From NCBI RefSeq assembly GCF_963924675.1, contig NC_089222.1, positions 138,596,281-138,660,280 of the forward strand: 64,000 bases of DNA, in the 5' to 3' direction. Each line of letters opens with the position of its first letter. Within the stretch, counting starts at the first letter, position 1. Shown here piece after piece: positions 12,339 to 24,903 of this stretch. This DNA is from Phocoena phocoena. Its lineage: Eukaryota > Chordata > Mammalia > Artiodactyla > Phocoenidae. Under the pieces are notes generated by a model. That model had not been told where the DNA came from. It searched no databases and worked only from the letters and a program-made list of their open reading frames with translations. A program made the translations under genes and the position numbers.

Positions 12339-13323
12339 TCTGCTTTCTTCAATTTTAAATTACATTATTTGTAATTATTTAAAGTAAAATCACAGTCTAA
12401 ATAAAAAAAAAGATTGTCTCTGGACTAGTAATAATGTATGTTAGAAGATTTAGGGGGAATATGACATTAAGAAAACACATTGGGCTTAGGGACTGTGCTT
12501 CCATTTCTCAATGAAATGGGTATAAAAACAATCATTTACCAAAAGCCCCTTATTCTAGCTATTCACCAGTGAGCCTGCGCATGACACAGCCCGGGGACAC
12601 TTCTGTGGTCTTTTGGTCAGTCTGCAGAAGGTTGTGTCAGCCAGGGCAGAGGCCCGAGGGTCCGTCCTGCTGTATCTCTGTGGTGGGGAGTAAGCTCGCC
12701 ACTGAACTTCGTAAGCATGAACATTTTATTAGGATGAATGCACCATCAAAATACTTTATAAGAACACTTAAAACCACGGAAAGGTTCATAATATGAAGTG
12801 AAGGGAGGAAAAGCAGGATAGAAACCTGCATCTGTCACGTGATTCAGATCTTGTGGTCGAAATATCTACCCACGCATTCATGGACGCATTCATGGAAAAT
12901 GACCAACACACCCTCAGCTGCTGGAGCTAAAGCCCTCGGGAAGATTACCGTTCACACTGGGCTGTCTCAGGTCTCGCGTCTCCGTCAAATGCCAGCCCAT
13001 CAGGGAGCTGACCTGACTTCCTCATGCACCCGGCCGGCTGGTCCCTGGCTGAGTTAGTGTCCTTCACAGAGCTCATGGTCACCTACCCAGCCCACGCTGT
13101 CTCCCTGGTGGGGGCGGGGGGGGGGGGCGGGCGACACAAGTTCCTTGGAGCCGGGACTGCTCACCGGGGGACCCTCAGCGCCAAACAGCTGCTCTGCCTG
13201 CGTTTTTGTTGAGTGACCGAAGGACTGGGTGCTCTGGGCTGCATCTGACCCCAGCAGACCAGCAGGCCTGTCCCTCCGGTGGCTGCACCCCTCCTGGGGG
13301 CACCCCAAGGGCAGCACACGTAC

Positions 13324-13476
13324 CCACTTTGAAGTTGGTGGTCTCCAGTGTCGGGCAGGTGAAGAGCCGGGGGAAGACCATGTATATGGGGACAGAGAGG
13401 CCCCGACACACGTCCCCGTCGGCGATCTGAATGTTCTGAATCTCTGTGGCATCGCGGGCGTACCCTTCTGCACAGC
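13324..13476 (-). CDS. VPS26C: VPS26C coding exon 7
   Basis: Completes Gly220 and encodes up to Val270, plus the first base of Glu271. It starts GCAEGYARDATEIQNIQIAD and ends FTCPTLETTNFKV. It is the most conserved stretch by eye and includes GDVCRGLSVPIYMVFPRLFT. The acceptor is CTCCAG before GCTGTG, and the donor is AAAGTGG followed by GTACGT. Introns 6 and 7 are both phase 1. Confidence 0.95.
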
Positions 13477-13758
13477 CTGGAGCAGGGAGAAAGCATCACG
13501 CGGTCAGAACACAGCAAACGTCCAAACAGGCTGAGCCACAGGCCCTGCGTGAGTCTAGGAGAGCCTGCATCAGCCCACTCACCTGCTCTCCCCCCGCCTC
13601 TGCAGGATTCTGGAGTCCTCCCTCCCTCCACATCCCACGCTCCTCAAACATACGTTTCTTGGAATCGAGAGGTGAGCTCGTGGCTAAGGGCTGGCGGCAG
13701 CGGGGGCAGGGAGGATGGAGGGGAAGAACGGGAGACGGGGACGGAGGGGGGACCTTAC

Positions 13759-13909
13759 CGCAGGTCTCCACGCGCACCAGCTGCAGCTCGATGCTTTTGA
13801 TGGCGGCCTCCGAGCTCTCCACCACCAGCTCTCCCGTTAGTGGCTGTGTGATAACACAGTTGGTCGAGTTGAGATGTCCTCTGATGAGAAATTTGGGGAG
13901 CAAGGCTCT
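13759..13909 (-). CDS. VPS26C: VPS26C coding exon 6
   Basis: Encodes residues 170-219 plus the first base of codon 220. It begins RALLPKFLIRGHLNSTNCVI and ends LVRVETC. The block TQPLTGELVVESSEA is the conserved core of the C-terminal subdomain. The acceptor is GTTTTAG before AGAGCC, and the donor is TGCG followed by GTAAGG. Intron 6 is phase 1 and only 282 bases long, the shortest in the gene. Confidence 0.95.
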
Positions 13910-15645
13910 CTAAAACAAGATAAAAACAGACACATCAGGAGTGGGCGGTGCCAGGAGAAGGTACTCAAGTCACTTTGGTACAAATAAAAACTGAAAACAG
14001 GGTCAGATAATTTTTATAAAATCCACTGGGACCCTGGTTTACAAAATGGGAAGAAAGGTACAACAGTACTTACATTTTCTGTCAACTTAAGTAACAGACT
14101 GAATTATTCAACAGCTATATACAGACGTAAGGCACCTGATGTTGCTGGCACAGAATGACTAGCTCTCTCACAGAAGCATCCTGATTGCCTAGATCAGGTG
14201 TGGAACACTCCTTCTCACCAAGGACACGACATAAAAATGTCTAAAGAAGTTGCTGACAGTGTTTAAGGACAACCAGTCACCAAAAGGAAAAAAAGAGGTT
14301 TTAAAAAGATAATCAATTTTTAAATGTTCCCAATTATGCAATTTTGAAAAGCCAAGACATTAACCTTATTTCAAGGAAATTTAAAGAGAACAATTTTCTT
14401 CAATGCTTGACTAAAAAACCTATGGACCTTTTCTCTTCAGACAGAGGAAAATGGTCATGGGTGAGTAACGATGCCATGGGAAAAACAGAACTAAAGAGTT
14501 AGAGACATCTATCCTAGTAGTCTTTCCTATGGCTGTGTCCCAGTTACTGCAGGTAATTCAGAGTTTAGAACACCACTGTCCAACAGAAACATAATGGAAA
14601 CCACAAATGTGAAGCAACTGTGTAATTTAAAATTTTCTAGTAGCCACATTAAAAAAGGAGATGGAAACAAGTAAAATTAATCAATATATCCAAAATATTA
14701 TCAATTCCACACATCATCAGTATTTTACAGTTATGAATGATGTTTTACATTCTCTTTTTCATACCGAGTCTTTGAAACCCAGTCAGTATCTCACCCTGAA
14801 TCTCATCTCGATCTGACCAGCCCCACCTCAAGGGTCAGTGGGTCATGCGTGGCTGGTGCCTGTACTGGAGGTCAAGAGCAAGGGCACTCTGTACCTGGTA
14901 GCCCCCAAAGGCAAAGAACTCTAAAAAAAGTCGTAATTCAAGACAGAATTCTAAAAAAAACTGAAAGAGGCTATTTGTTTAGAAAAAGGAAAAGCAGTAG
15001 CAGTTCCCATTAAAATTCTCTTAGGCAACTGCATGTTTCCAATCAAGGTTCAAATTCCTGAGAAGAAAATCTGACTGGCCTACTGGGGTCACTGCTCCAG
15101 AAACCAGAGAAGGGAGAGATGTTCAATGGATTTCTGAAAGGCTCCCCATGACACACCCCCACCTCAGCTGTGCCTCTCGCAAGATGAAGCCAGTAATCCT
15201 CCCAAATTGGCCTTTGACCCGACCCCAGTCAGGAGGGTCCAGGGAGCAGAATGCAGGGTTAGGATAGGGAGGAAAAGCCACGTCCACAAAAGACAAGTGA
15301 CCAAGGGCCCAGCTGAAAAACCAGGGTATGCGGCCCCCCTGACAGGCAGTGGCAGCTCCGGGGCTCAGGGGAGGGGGTCTCTGGCCACAGTGCAATAAAA
15401 CTGGGAGAAGACAGTAAAAAAGTATAAACATATACCCTCTCTTTTAAAAACCATCCTTCTGCTAAGTAGTTACCGAATTTAAAAAGAAAGTAAAATTGAA
15501 AATACAGACTATTTCGGGTAGAGACAAAAATTTCCTCTTACTGATGACTTGATACCCAAGTAAAGAACAGGAGGGCAACAGTCTGTCAGTGGGATCCGGT
15601 TACTAAGAAAGCCTCCCTGGCACTGGCGTGTAAGGAACACGTTAC
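13910..15645 (-). other. VPS26C: VPS26C intron 5
   Basis: 1,736 bases, GT..AG, phase 0. It contains an old hAT-type DNA-transposon fragment at 14568-14870 and otherwise unassigned sequence. Confidence 0.85.
14568..14870 (+). repeat. hAT-type MER DNA transposon fragment
   Basis: Contains 'cactgtccaacagaaacataatg', 'aattttctagtagccacatt' and 'ataccgagtctttgaaa', phrases of a common nonautonomous mammalian DNA transposon. Related sequence occurs at 30375-30605. I cannot assign the exact family. Confidence 0.6.
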
Positions 15646-15720
15646 CTCTTTGACATTCTGTAAGGTTTCAGGCGTGACAGTGAAGGCCACGGGACTCGGA
15701 GTCAGTTTCCGCTTCTGAGG
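15646..15720 (-). CDS. VPS26C: VPS26C coding exon 5
   Basis: Encodes residues 145-169 (25 codons), PQKRKLTPSPVAFTVTPETL followed by QNVKE. It forms the linker and first part of the C-terminal arrestin subdomain. The acceptor is TTGTAG before CCTCAG, and the donor is AAAGAG followed by GTAACG. Flanking introns are phase 0. Compared with my recollection of the human protein, four positions differ here (Gly to Arg, Phe to Leu, Asp to Ala, Ile to Val), more than in any other exon. Confidence 0.92.
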
Positions 15721-17810
15721 CTACAAGAGGAGGAGAAACCAAACTCAGCAGAGAGTCCACAGGTCAGACTTGCCTTTCCCCATTTAAGGAAACACAAGGT
15801 AGCATCGTGAACCAGGAAGACCTTGGCACTAAGAGGCAGGACGCTTGGATTCTAAACACAGTTCAGCCAAGAAACAAGGAAGGCTGTGTGCTGTCCAAGG
15901 TCCTCATCCCCATGACTCAGTTTCCTCATCTGTAAGATGAGGGCAGGCTTCTTAGTCTCTAAGGTCCCTTTCAGGTCCAGAATTTAAAAACAGAGCAGTA
16001 TTGTTGGGAGACATTTATTCTGAACCTCTTTCTGAGAATAAAAGCCACTGAATCGGCACCACGACCCTGTGCAGAGCTGTTACCAGCCCTGGTCCCACTT
16101 CACAGATGACAGTGAGGCACAGAGGGCTCAAACGGTGGCTCAAGCATGGGGCAGAGCTGAGGTCCAAACCCAGGCAGCCTGGCTCCAAGGCCGGTGCAGT
16201 TAGCCACTCAGCTGTACAACTGTCTACCAGGAAGAATCACACCTATAACGTAGTTATATGTTAGCATAATTAATTATATGTTGCCGTAATTAGTTAACAA
16301 GGATAGTCTCCACATTACATACGTGCAGAATCCATCAGTACAGCCAAGCTTCACGGGGCCTGCCCAGTGTCATTTACTCATGGGCTGGGGCCCAAAGGCC
16401 ACTGACGCCCAGATGGCCGGGGAGCCGTGGAGGAGAAAGGGTACCGACCGATTTGCCAAGTTCACTCACTCACCAAAAGCTTATTCTAGGAAACATTCTT
16501 CCTGAATATATTCTTTTTACTAATAGGTTCATGAACGTGTTCTTTAGAGAATAATGTATTCCTCCTCACAGTATACAGAGGAGTATGTAACTTCATGTGC
16601 TACAGGTCACAGCATGGTTTGGCTTCTAGTGAAATCAGTCCCGAAGGCTCTTGAAGGCCGAGTGCGGGCGGACCCCCAGGAGCAGTGAGGAAGCCCGAGC
16701 TCTGCGGCCACCCGTGGGCCGGGGGCCAGGGTCTGCGGGCCCAGCTCTGGGCGGGGGGCTGGGTTTGGGCTCATTCTTCTTCACAAAGTTGGAGGCGCTT
16801 TTTATTTAGCACGTAAAATGGCAGGTGACTTTTTTAGGGGATAATCTACATGAGAAAGAGTTTTTTTGCTTCACTTTGAAAACCCTTGATGGAAAAAGGG
16901 AGACTATCCATCTAAATCAAGTTAACTTCCAAAAAGGATAAATATTTTCATCATATTTTACATAAAATATTGTATCACTGAAAGAAATACTTAACACTAT
17001 GATTATTAAAAATTTATAAACAGGGAAACTACAAATATTGGAAATCCTAAAAAGTCATAAAAATGATGCAAGGGCATCAGTGATTTTGCCGATCTTATGC
17101 ACAAGAAATCTGTCTTACATTTTCACTTAATCATCACTAAAAGATACCCATGGACATTTCATCATAGTGTAAAAGGCCCTGCCCCAAAGGACCTGGAGAG
17201 GCTGAGACACAGGGGAATCCAGGGCTGTGGGCACAACTACTCACCACCACGTGTCACCTGCAGCCCTGGCACGTGAGAGAAGTTTTTAAGGACACTCTGT
17301 CACTACAAAGTACTAGCAGAAGGTGTCAGGAGAGGCTCCCCACCCCGGCCCGAGCAGCCCTGCATGTTCTTGCTGTACAGGCCGAGAATGCAAGGCCCTG
17401 GCCTTCTCTCCCTGTCTGGGCCATTTCCCCCAGCTGTTCGCTGAAGCTGCCTTGAGGGACGAGGTGAGTCTCCCTCCAGGACAAAGAGCAGGCTTGCTCA
17501 CTGCCTGCTGTAACAAAGGCGGATTCCCCAGCTTGGGGCTCCGCAGCTGAGGCACAAACCCCTCAGGTGCAGCGCCCCTTTGGGCCGTGGCGTCACCCCA
17601 CAGGGCTCTGGCCCAGGGGAATGACACACACGCTGACACCAGCCATGCCGGGAGAAATCCAGTCCCCTGTCTCTAACCCAGGAGTCCAGAGTCTCTCCCC
17701 AGCATCCACGGAACACTACCAGGCTAACTTATTGCTTGTAAGTGGGGTCCAGTCCCAGACCCCACAGAGGATTCCTATGACTGAGCCCAGAGCCCCCGAG
17801 TGCGGCTTAC
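15721..17810 (-). other. VPS26C: VPS26C intron 4
   Basis: 2,090 bases, GT..AG, phase 0. Two MIR fragments lie at about 15890-15990 ('ctcagtttcctcatctgtaagatg') and 16050-16235 ('ttcacagatgacagtgaggcacag'). The remainder is unassigned. Confidence 0.85.
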
Positions 17811-17891
17811 AGCAGAGTGGACGATGAATTCACAGGTCTTGGTCAAGTCCTTGGCCAGCAGGGACCGCCTCATGTCACAGCGCAGGGTATA
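17811..17891 (-). CDS. VPS26C: VPS26C coding exon 4
   Basis: Encodes residues 118-144 (27 codons), YTLRCDMRRSLLAKDLTKTC followed by EFIVHSA. It covers the end of the N-terminal arrestin subdomain and the approach to the inter-domain linker. The acceptor is CTCCAG before TATACC, and the donor is CTCTGCT followed by GTAAGC. Flanking introns are phase 0, so the exon could be skipped without a frame change, though nothing in the sequence shows that it is. Confidence 0.93.
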
Positions 17892-20033
17892 CTGGAGGGA
17901 AAGGCAGAGGAAAATACATCCTTTCAGATGGTTTGCTTTCATCCTGGAATTTCATCCTGGAATTTCTTACAAAGAGGCAAGTTGGAGGGAAACTTTGTCC
18001 AACTAATGTGTTAAATGAAATTAATATACATAATGAGGGGAGTTAACGCTCAGAACAAAAACAGTGCTATTAAAAAAACACTTTAAGGTTATTCCTCAGC
18101 CCATTCCCACGGCCATTCTGTAGCTGGACCCCCTGGAATACAGGTGCAGAGCCTCCCCTGTAACACAGGACAGACCAGAGAGGCAGAGCAGGAAGGGCAG
18201 GCCTGGAGCAGCAGCTCGCTCACACCCGGTCCTCTGCCTTACCGGGCGAGCCCAGACAAGGAGCACAGCTTCTCTGAGCTTCGGCTTCCTGCTCGCTAAC
18301 ACTACCTTAGTGAGGACCCAGCGAGGTAATGTGTGATAAGCCAAGGCCTGGCACACAGCAGCTCTGGGTAAAACGGCTGCTGTTTTGTAGTAAGGACGAG
18401 AAAACACAGGCAGCAGGACTGCAAACCCCTGGATGGCATCTAGACTTCACAGGCCAACCTGGGAGATGTGGGTCAGCCCCCGACTCGCTCTCACTCGCTG
18501 CGTTCTCTGCACGGACGGCACCGCGCTGGGTGCCGGCGCAAGGGCAGAGCTGCGCCCCATGTGGGGAAGGGAAGCGATGCTAGTGACAGTGCTGAGTCCT
18601 GGAGCCCAGGCCTCCAGGGCATCTCAAAATGAGCTCTTCATATCTTAACCTTAGGAGGAAAAAAGAGGGGAAAGTCTTTGCAAAATTGTCATTTTAGAAA
18701 ATTCAAATGTATGCAAACGTAAAGAGAAGCATATAAGAAGGAAGCCCCAGATCCGTCAGCCAGCTTCCCCAACGGCCAGTCCTGTTCTTCCCCTCGGCCC
18801 TCCCCCATTGGCCAGCAAAGACGTATCCTGCGAGCAAAAGAACGTGGACAGGAAAGGGATGGAGCATCACGCTTGCTTTGAACTTGGCCGTATTCAACTC
18901 CTCTGCTGTCCCTGTGCTGTCCTTCTGAACTAGCCACTGCCGGTGCACCTGCTGCAATGGGCCCTGAGCCGAAAGCGTGGCTTCACCCGGGACTGTCCCT
19001 TCACATCCCTGTCCACGACAGACTGTGTGGTAACAAAACTCTACAGCACGATCACCGTCTTAATGTTAATCTTAAACAAAAAATCACAGAACGTATGTTG
19101 GATAAAGTGAGCTGTTGTTTTAATCGTCCGAGAAAAACATTAAAATAATTTGTAGAACTGGAACTATATGCACAGTTGAGTCAAGAAGCTACAACTATTA
19201 TGACCAATCTGTCCACGTTAAACAAGAAGCTGCTATGTACTTAAGGTACTCCTGGGAGATTAAAACAAAGAAAAAAAGAATCAACCTTTGTCTGCAAGGG
19301 CCTTCATATATATATACAGAGATATAGATGTTCTCCATCGAGATTTCAATCTGGTCTCCCCAACCAGACAAGCTCAGCGAGGGCTGTACCATATATGTAT
19401 ACGCTATGTTTGTGTGTATAACGTACAATATATACATGCACGTATGCACGTCCATTGTCTCTCTCCTGTACGGCCCACACGCCGCCTAGAAGAGGCAGCG
19501 TTTTATTCGGGCTTTGCCTGGTCTCCTTGATGGTTTTCCCGATGGGAACGTCCCTTCCTCATTTTCAGTCTCAGGGCTTTGGGCGGGGCTGATTTCCCCC
19601 CATCCCACAGGGGTGTGGAAGTGACCAGAAAGGCAGGACTGTTGCTGGGCCACGGGAAACAGTCCCTTCTGCTGGGGCTGCCAGGCCAGGAGATTGTAAG
19701 CCTGTGGCCGCCGGCCAACAACCAGCTTCACCCCCGAGAACACCGAGCTGGGGGCTGACCGGTGCCCGCCCTGGCCTAGACGGTCCCCTGGAATTGAGAG
19801 TTCCATGATCCAATATCCCTTTTTTGGCTAAGCCAGTTTGAGCTGGATTTCTATAACTTGCAGATGAGAGAGTGTGAGTAACGGGCACCAACTTTTGGTC
19901 ACTGAAGGTTTTTAAGTGTGAAAGCAATAATTAGTAATATAAGGCAGCTGGTGGTAAGTGGGGGGAAGGGGAGAAAGATGGAGAAAAGAGGAAAAACACT
20001 GAGATTATGTTTTAGGAATTGTGTTAAGTTCTT

Positions 20034-20168
20034 AAATTTTTTTTCTTTTTTTTTTTTGGCCACACAGCACAGCTTGTGGGATCTTAGTTCCCGGACCAGG
20101 GATGGAACCCGTGGCCCCTGCAGTGGAGGCACGGAGTCCTGACCACTGGACCGCCAGGGAAGTCCCAC
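20034..20168 (-). mobile_element. Short CHR-type SINE with 11-bp target duplication
   Basis: Minus-oriented SINE with T-run, 'ggccacacagcacagcttgtgg' and end 'cgccagggaagtcccac'. Perfect flanking repeats gttaagttctt at 20023-20033 and 20169-20179 show an undisturbed insertion. Confidence 0.92.
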
Positions 20169-20626
20169 GTTAAGTTCTTTCACATGTACTTTCTCAATTA
20201 ATTCTGATAACACAAATGTAAGAACTGTTGACAAAATATAAGGATAGTCACCACTAAATCATTTATTTAATCATTCAGAAAATATTTACTTGGCATGTTC
20301 TATGAGCCAGGCACTACCCTAAGTACTTCACACCAAGGCCGCGTCAACCCCCCAGGAAGAGGGGTCATGAAGGCTGCTTGGGGTCACAGAGGTGGGATCT
20401 GAATTTATACCTGCCTGCCTGCTGCTGAAACCCACGCTCTGAATCTTTACGCAATACTGTAACTCCAGCCCAGATCCATCTGCTGCAAAGCCCTGGATCT
20501 TTTCGCTCTATCATGATCCTTCCCAGTTATTAAGGAGTGATCTACACGGTGTGAGCTACAGGAGGTCAGAGGGGGTCAGGAGGGTCAGACTTGAGCAGGG
20601 CTCCAAGAGGAGGTGCAAGATTCGAT

Positions 20627-20752
20627 CTTTTTTTTTTTTTTTTTTTAATGGATGCGCAGCATGCAGGACCTTAGTCCCCCGACCGGGGATGGAACCCGTG
20701 CCCCCTGCAGTGGAAGTGTGGAGTCTTAACCACTGGACCGCCCGGGAACTCT
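20627..20752 (-). mobile_element. Short CHR-type SINE with target duplication
   Basis: Minus-oriented SINE with T-run, 'atgcgcagcatgcaggacc' and end 'gcccgggaactct'. Flanking repeats caagattcgat (20616-20626) and caagatttgat (20753-20763) differ at one base. Confidence 0.92.
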
Positions 20753-23509
20753 CAAGATTTGATTTTCTCGACTGTCAGTAAACACAGGACAGGAACGAGG
20801 AAAGAAAACGCGTGTCAACAGATTTAAAGCAGACTCCTAGAAAGGAGTCTGTCAACAGGAGGACTACCATCTCTACCATTTGATTCTGAACACACAATTT
20901 CAGCAGACATGTTGGTACTGCTGTATTTTGTGTTTTATAGTATAAAACCTTGCTAGTATGGCCACAAGAGTAAAACAACCATAATAAAACTTCCCCGTGA
21001 TTTAAACAACTTTTAAAGGAAAAAGTGGCTGCACAGGGGACGACTAGAAAGACTGCCAGCTTCCTGTATGCTCTATCTACTAACAAGGATGAGAAATGGA
21101 TGCAGGATGGCTGAGAAGAAGAATCAGAGCAAATAGGATCAAGCCCTCTAAGAAGTCCCAGGAGTCCAGCCCCTGCAAGCTGACAATTTAATACCGGCTA
21201 CATTTTAAATCCTTTATTCTGTCTTATGATTTTTCCTGTTTTTACATTATGTTACTACAACACAGTTCAGAGGATAAACGCAACATGTCTTTGCACCCGT
21301 ATAATCTGAGAAAGATGTTATTAGGGCTCAACAACAACACTTTCTATCCCAAGTCACACACCCGGGACTCTTCACGGGAAGCTCGATAAGCGATGGCACT
21401 GAGAAGGTGACACCCGGTGTGGCACCTCTCTGCAGGGCACCTGCGCCACTGTCCAACAAGGAGGGTAGAAAAAGCCCCATCTAGAGACTGAGTGAATGAG
21501 TGAACCGATGAATGAAAAAGAGATCAAGAAGCTATAATCCTAGTTTCTCTCAAGAAGTATATTTCTCAAAAGAAGCAATGACAATTGAATAAGAGCCGAG
21601 AATTTGATGATATTGGGGAATTTTTATTCATTCTGATAGCTGTGAAAGTAGTTAACTGGGATTATGTGGAAGAATGTCCCTATGTTTTGGTGATAGATAT
21701 TGAAGTATTTTGAAACGAACTGTCAAGATTCTGTAACTAACTTTGAAATGATTCAGAAAAAAAATAAATACAGATGAAACAAAGGTGGCAAAATTCTAAT
21801 AAATGTTGAATCTAGTGATAAGTGTAAGGTGACAAGCTCTTATAAATTTGAGGTTGAGAAGACATCTCTATACGTTTTCAGAAATTTATGAGATATCTGG
21901 GGAGGTGCAGAATTCCAAGTTGTAGCCTTCTGAGGTTAACCCTCAAAGCGGTAAAATCTGATGACCAAAATAAAGGGGGTCGGGGTGATTATTTACCTTA
22001 CTAAAGAATTAACCACATGTTGACTCTTCTGCATTTTAACTAGTTTCCAACTTACCCACAGCTACACAGGAACCCAAGTTTTGTATGTATATCTGTCTGG
22101 TTTCTTGTCAATATTTGGAAAAGGGTGAGATTTCCAATTTTATTTTAAACAAATTAATCTTTTAACAAGAGTGATCAACACAGGAAAAGAAAGTGACAAG
22201 TAAGAAGTATGACCACAGAAAGCCTGACGTTATTCTCTTCCGTTTCTAACGAATATACGCTTCTGTTGCTAAGTGAGCAGCATCAAAGAACGACTGTGCG
22301 GGTGAAGCAGGGTGATGCTGACTCCGGCAAGAGAATACAAATAATTTTGAAAATGCGACGTTTGAGATATTTTCAGTCTCGCTAAAAATTAAAAAGGCAA
22401 TACTTTCTTTCATGGTGAAAGTATTCCCAGCCTAGAAAGCTGGTCAGAGGATGCGGGTCTCTACAGCAGCGATCTGTATGTCTATGCAAGGGGTCTCCTT
22501 TGAAGCTAGACACTTTACTGTCACTTCTTATGAGCTGCCCAAAGCCTTCAGTATATTTATTGCCTGAAACAGGTGCACCGATAACAAAGGACTAGAAAAG
22601 TTTTTCTTTACAGAAAGGTATTTATTGCGATAGAGTACATCATACTACATGAGTTTCTTCTTGACCGATCTCTTAGGCCATACATAAAACTCATATACAG
22701 ACAAACCTTTGGTTAAACTCTCACAAGTGTTTGGAGGATTTCTATTTTAAGAGTGCTACATTTTAAGCAGGGGAATGGTCTCTACCAAGACCAAATTATC
22801 AGCTAAAAATTAATAAATCAAAAAATTTCCTAACTGCCAGCCCTCTTGCACATACGTAAGACAAAATACTTTTGTCTCATCCAGCAGGGAACCGCTGCAA
22901 GGCTGATAACACAAAAGTACCTTTCTTTCCGCTGAATCAAGGAAAGGCTCTCCTTCTCTCGCTCTGAGTCATGACTCCAAACTGCCCCTGAGACAACAAT
23001 AGGGACTGTGAAAGAACCCTGAACCAGCGGAGGTAGACGGGAAGTCATAAATCCACTTCCCCCTCATTTACAAGGTTTGTTCAATAAAGAATACAAGCCT
23101 ATGTCAGAGCAGGAGCCTTTGGGTATGAAACAAAGAGATATTTATACATATAAAATAGAAAAGTTAGTGCGGGTGCCAGAGAGAAGTGAGGGCACGTCTA
23201 CTACCAACAATAAAAGCAACCCTTACAGTGTCAGCGTGGCCTGAACAGAGCCTCAAAGAAACAACGGAATTTTGGAAAGAAGCTACAGCTTGGGTCCTCC
23301 TAGATCCCCATCAAAGATAATGGTCATACATAAAATATGTTCTGCAGGGCCAAATGAGAAATCAACACAGAATATACATGGGAGGGCTCAGCAGTAAATA
23401 GAGTATTAAATTCTTGGGTCCGCCTATGAACTTTCAGTGAGAGAAAGACCAAGCTGTTTTGCAGAAGAAAAGTTGTGAAGTCAGCTTCACGGGATAAGGA
23501 AACGCTCAC

Positions 23510-23659
23510 CTGGATGTTGACAAACACGCCGTGGTAAGTCTCATACAGGACTCTGTTACCCTTCACATGCAGAGGAAATTCGAAAGGAATTTCTGTTCTG
23601 CCGCTGGGAAATTTACCTGGTTTCACCATTTCGATGGTGCTGTTGATAATCTGGATGGG
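23510..23659 (-). CDS. VPS26C: VPS26C coding exon 3
   Basis: Encodes residues 68-117 (50 codons), beginning PIQIINSTIEMVKPG and ending TYHGVFVNIQ. It includes the conserved block FPSGRTEIPFEFPL, a strand and loop region typical of VPS26-type arrestin folds. The acceptor is TTACAG before CCCATC, and the donor is CAG followed by GTGAGC. Both flanking introns are phase 0. The exon matches the human protein closely as I recall it, with conservative Lys/Arg exchanges. Confidence 0.95.
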
Positions 23660-24759
23660 CTGTAAAGAAAACCCAAGTCAGTCCATCAACAAGCACTTCT
23701 TGATGCACTTTCTTTCACGTTACTGCGTCTATTAAATAATCTCCTGAGACACCACACCCCAGCCCTCAGCCGCTACCATCCTGGTGCCCTGTCAGCGGTG
23801 AGTTGGCCCAAGGTCTCTGGTTCATTTGCAGGACTGGATGCTTAGGCGTTTGGTGCACAGTAGGAAGTGAACTGATATACTTCCCTCCCTTAACCCGAAG
23901 TATCTCAGTTGACTGTCCTAACGACCCTTCCGGTGGGCACCTCCACCTTCAGAGTGAAGCAGACGTGCCCGGCACTTGGCAAGGTGCGGGGCCCTCTCGC
24001 AGCCCAGGGCACCCGTGCAGGCCTCCTCGGCTGGGCCCTTGGAGGGAAACAGTACTCACACTTGGAACCTGCCTAAAAGGCAGGTGTTACACCTTACTTA
24101 GTTAAGGTACTCTAAGTCATTGATTTACAATCACTCTGAGAAAATCCACAGCTTCTGAAGTGAGTCTCTAAGTGTTGATGGAAGAAAATAAGAAAACTGT
24201 GGAAAAACCTGAGAAGGTCCTGAATCTGAATACTCTTAATGAACCTTTCTTTCCTCTCAACTCTTTCCCCTTCAAAACTTAAAGAGTTAATAATATGTCC
24301 TTCAGGAAAAGGAAACTATAAGTATAGAAAAAAGACTTCACTTTCTAGAACACAGAACTTTAAGTGACAGAAAAGAATGGCTCTACCCGCATCTTACCTG
24401 CATGCCATATCCAACAGCAGCTGGATTAAAATAACAGTTAAAAGAACAGTTTTGTTTCAGGAAGGTAAGTGCCAGAAGGCCCAGGCACAGCTTCTCAGAG
24501 AGCTCTCGTCTCCTTAATGGCTGAAATTAGTCCCCCCCTAATCCTATCTAATGGGAATAAAAACAAGCAGACTTTCAATAACAGAATATATTCAAAATCA
24601 AAACATCTGAATGTTTTTTCAGTTTGATTAGTAAATAGTAAAAGCATGACTACCACCATTCCTTGCAAAATAGCGACAAATAACAAGCCAGACAGCAAGT
24701 AAAAACCACCACAGACGTTTGAAAAATGAACTAAAAACGTGCAACGCTAGCATTCTTAC
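23660..24759 (-). other. VPS26C: VPS26C intron 2
   Basis: 1,100 bases, GT..AG, phase 0. I recognise no repeat or other feature in it. Confidence 0.85.
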
Positions 24760-24903
24760 CTTAACAGAATTATAGAATGCTTCGAACACACCCACACTCT
24801 TGGCACTGAGTTGGAGGTTCACGGTTCCTTCCACTGTCAAGGAGACTCCCTGGTGCTGGACCGAATCCTTCCCAGATACGACCACCACCCCGGAGAGCAT
24901 TTC
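24760..24903 (-). CDS. VPS26C: VPS26C coding exon 2
   Basis: Encodes residues 20-67 (48 codons), beginning EMLSGVVVVSGKDSVQHQ and ending EAFYNSVK. This is the N-terminal arrestin-like subdomain. The acceptor is a pyrimidine-rich tract ending CCCCCAG, and the donor is AAG followed by GTAAGA. Intron 1 upstream is phase 0, and so is intron 2. The second residue is methionine; in the human protein as I recall it this position is valine. No stop or frameshift is present. Confidence 0.95.

Larger units (their letters stand above)
10072..13323 (-). other. VPS26C: VPS26C intron 7
   Basis: 3,252 bases, GT..AG, phase 1, fairly GC-rich. It contains a fragment opening with a Tigger-like terminus at 11519 and a SINE at 12216-12338. 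A G-rich run sits at about 13108-13132. Predicted frames of up to 171 codons around 10.4-11.1 kb overlap each other on both strands and have no recognisable domain, so I treat them as chance frames. Confidence 0.85.
17892..23509 (-). other. VPS26C: VPS26C intron 3
   Basis: 5,618 bases, GT..AG, phase 0. Contents: a MIR-like fragment at 18270-18365, an AT-rich tract with (TA)n around 19305-19450, two SINEs at 20034-20168 and 20627-20752, and an L2/MIR-type fragment at about 20255-20345 ('gagccaggcactaccctaagtac'). Bases 20800-23500 are ordinary intronic sequence in which I see no feature. Confidence 0.85.
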
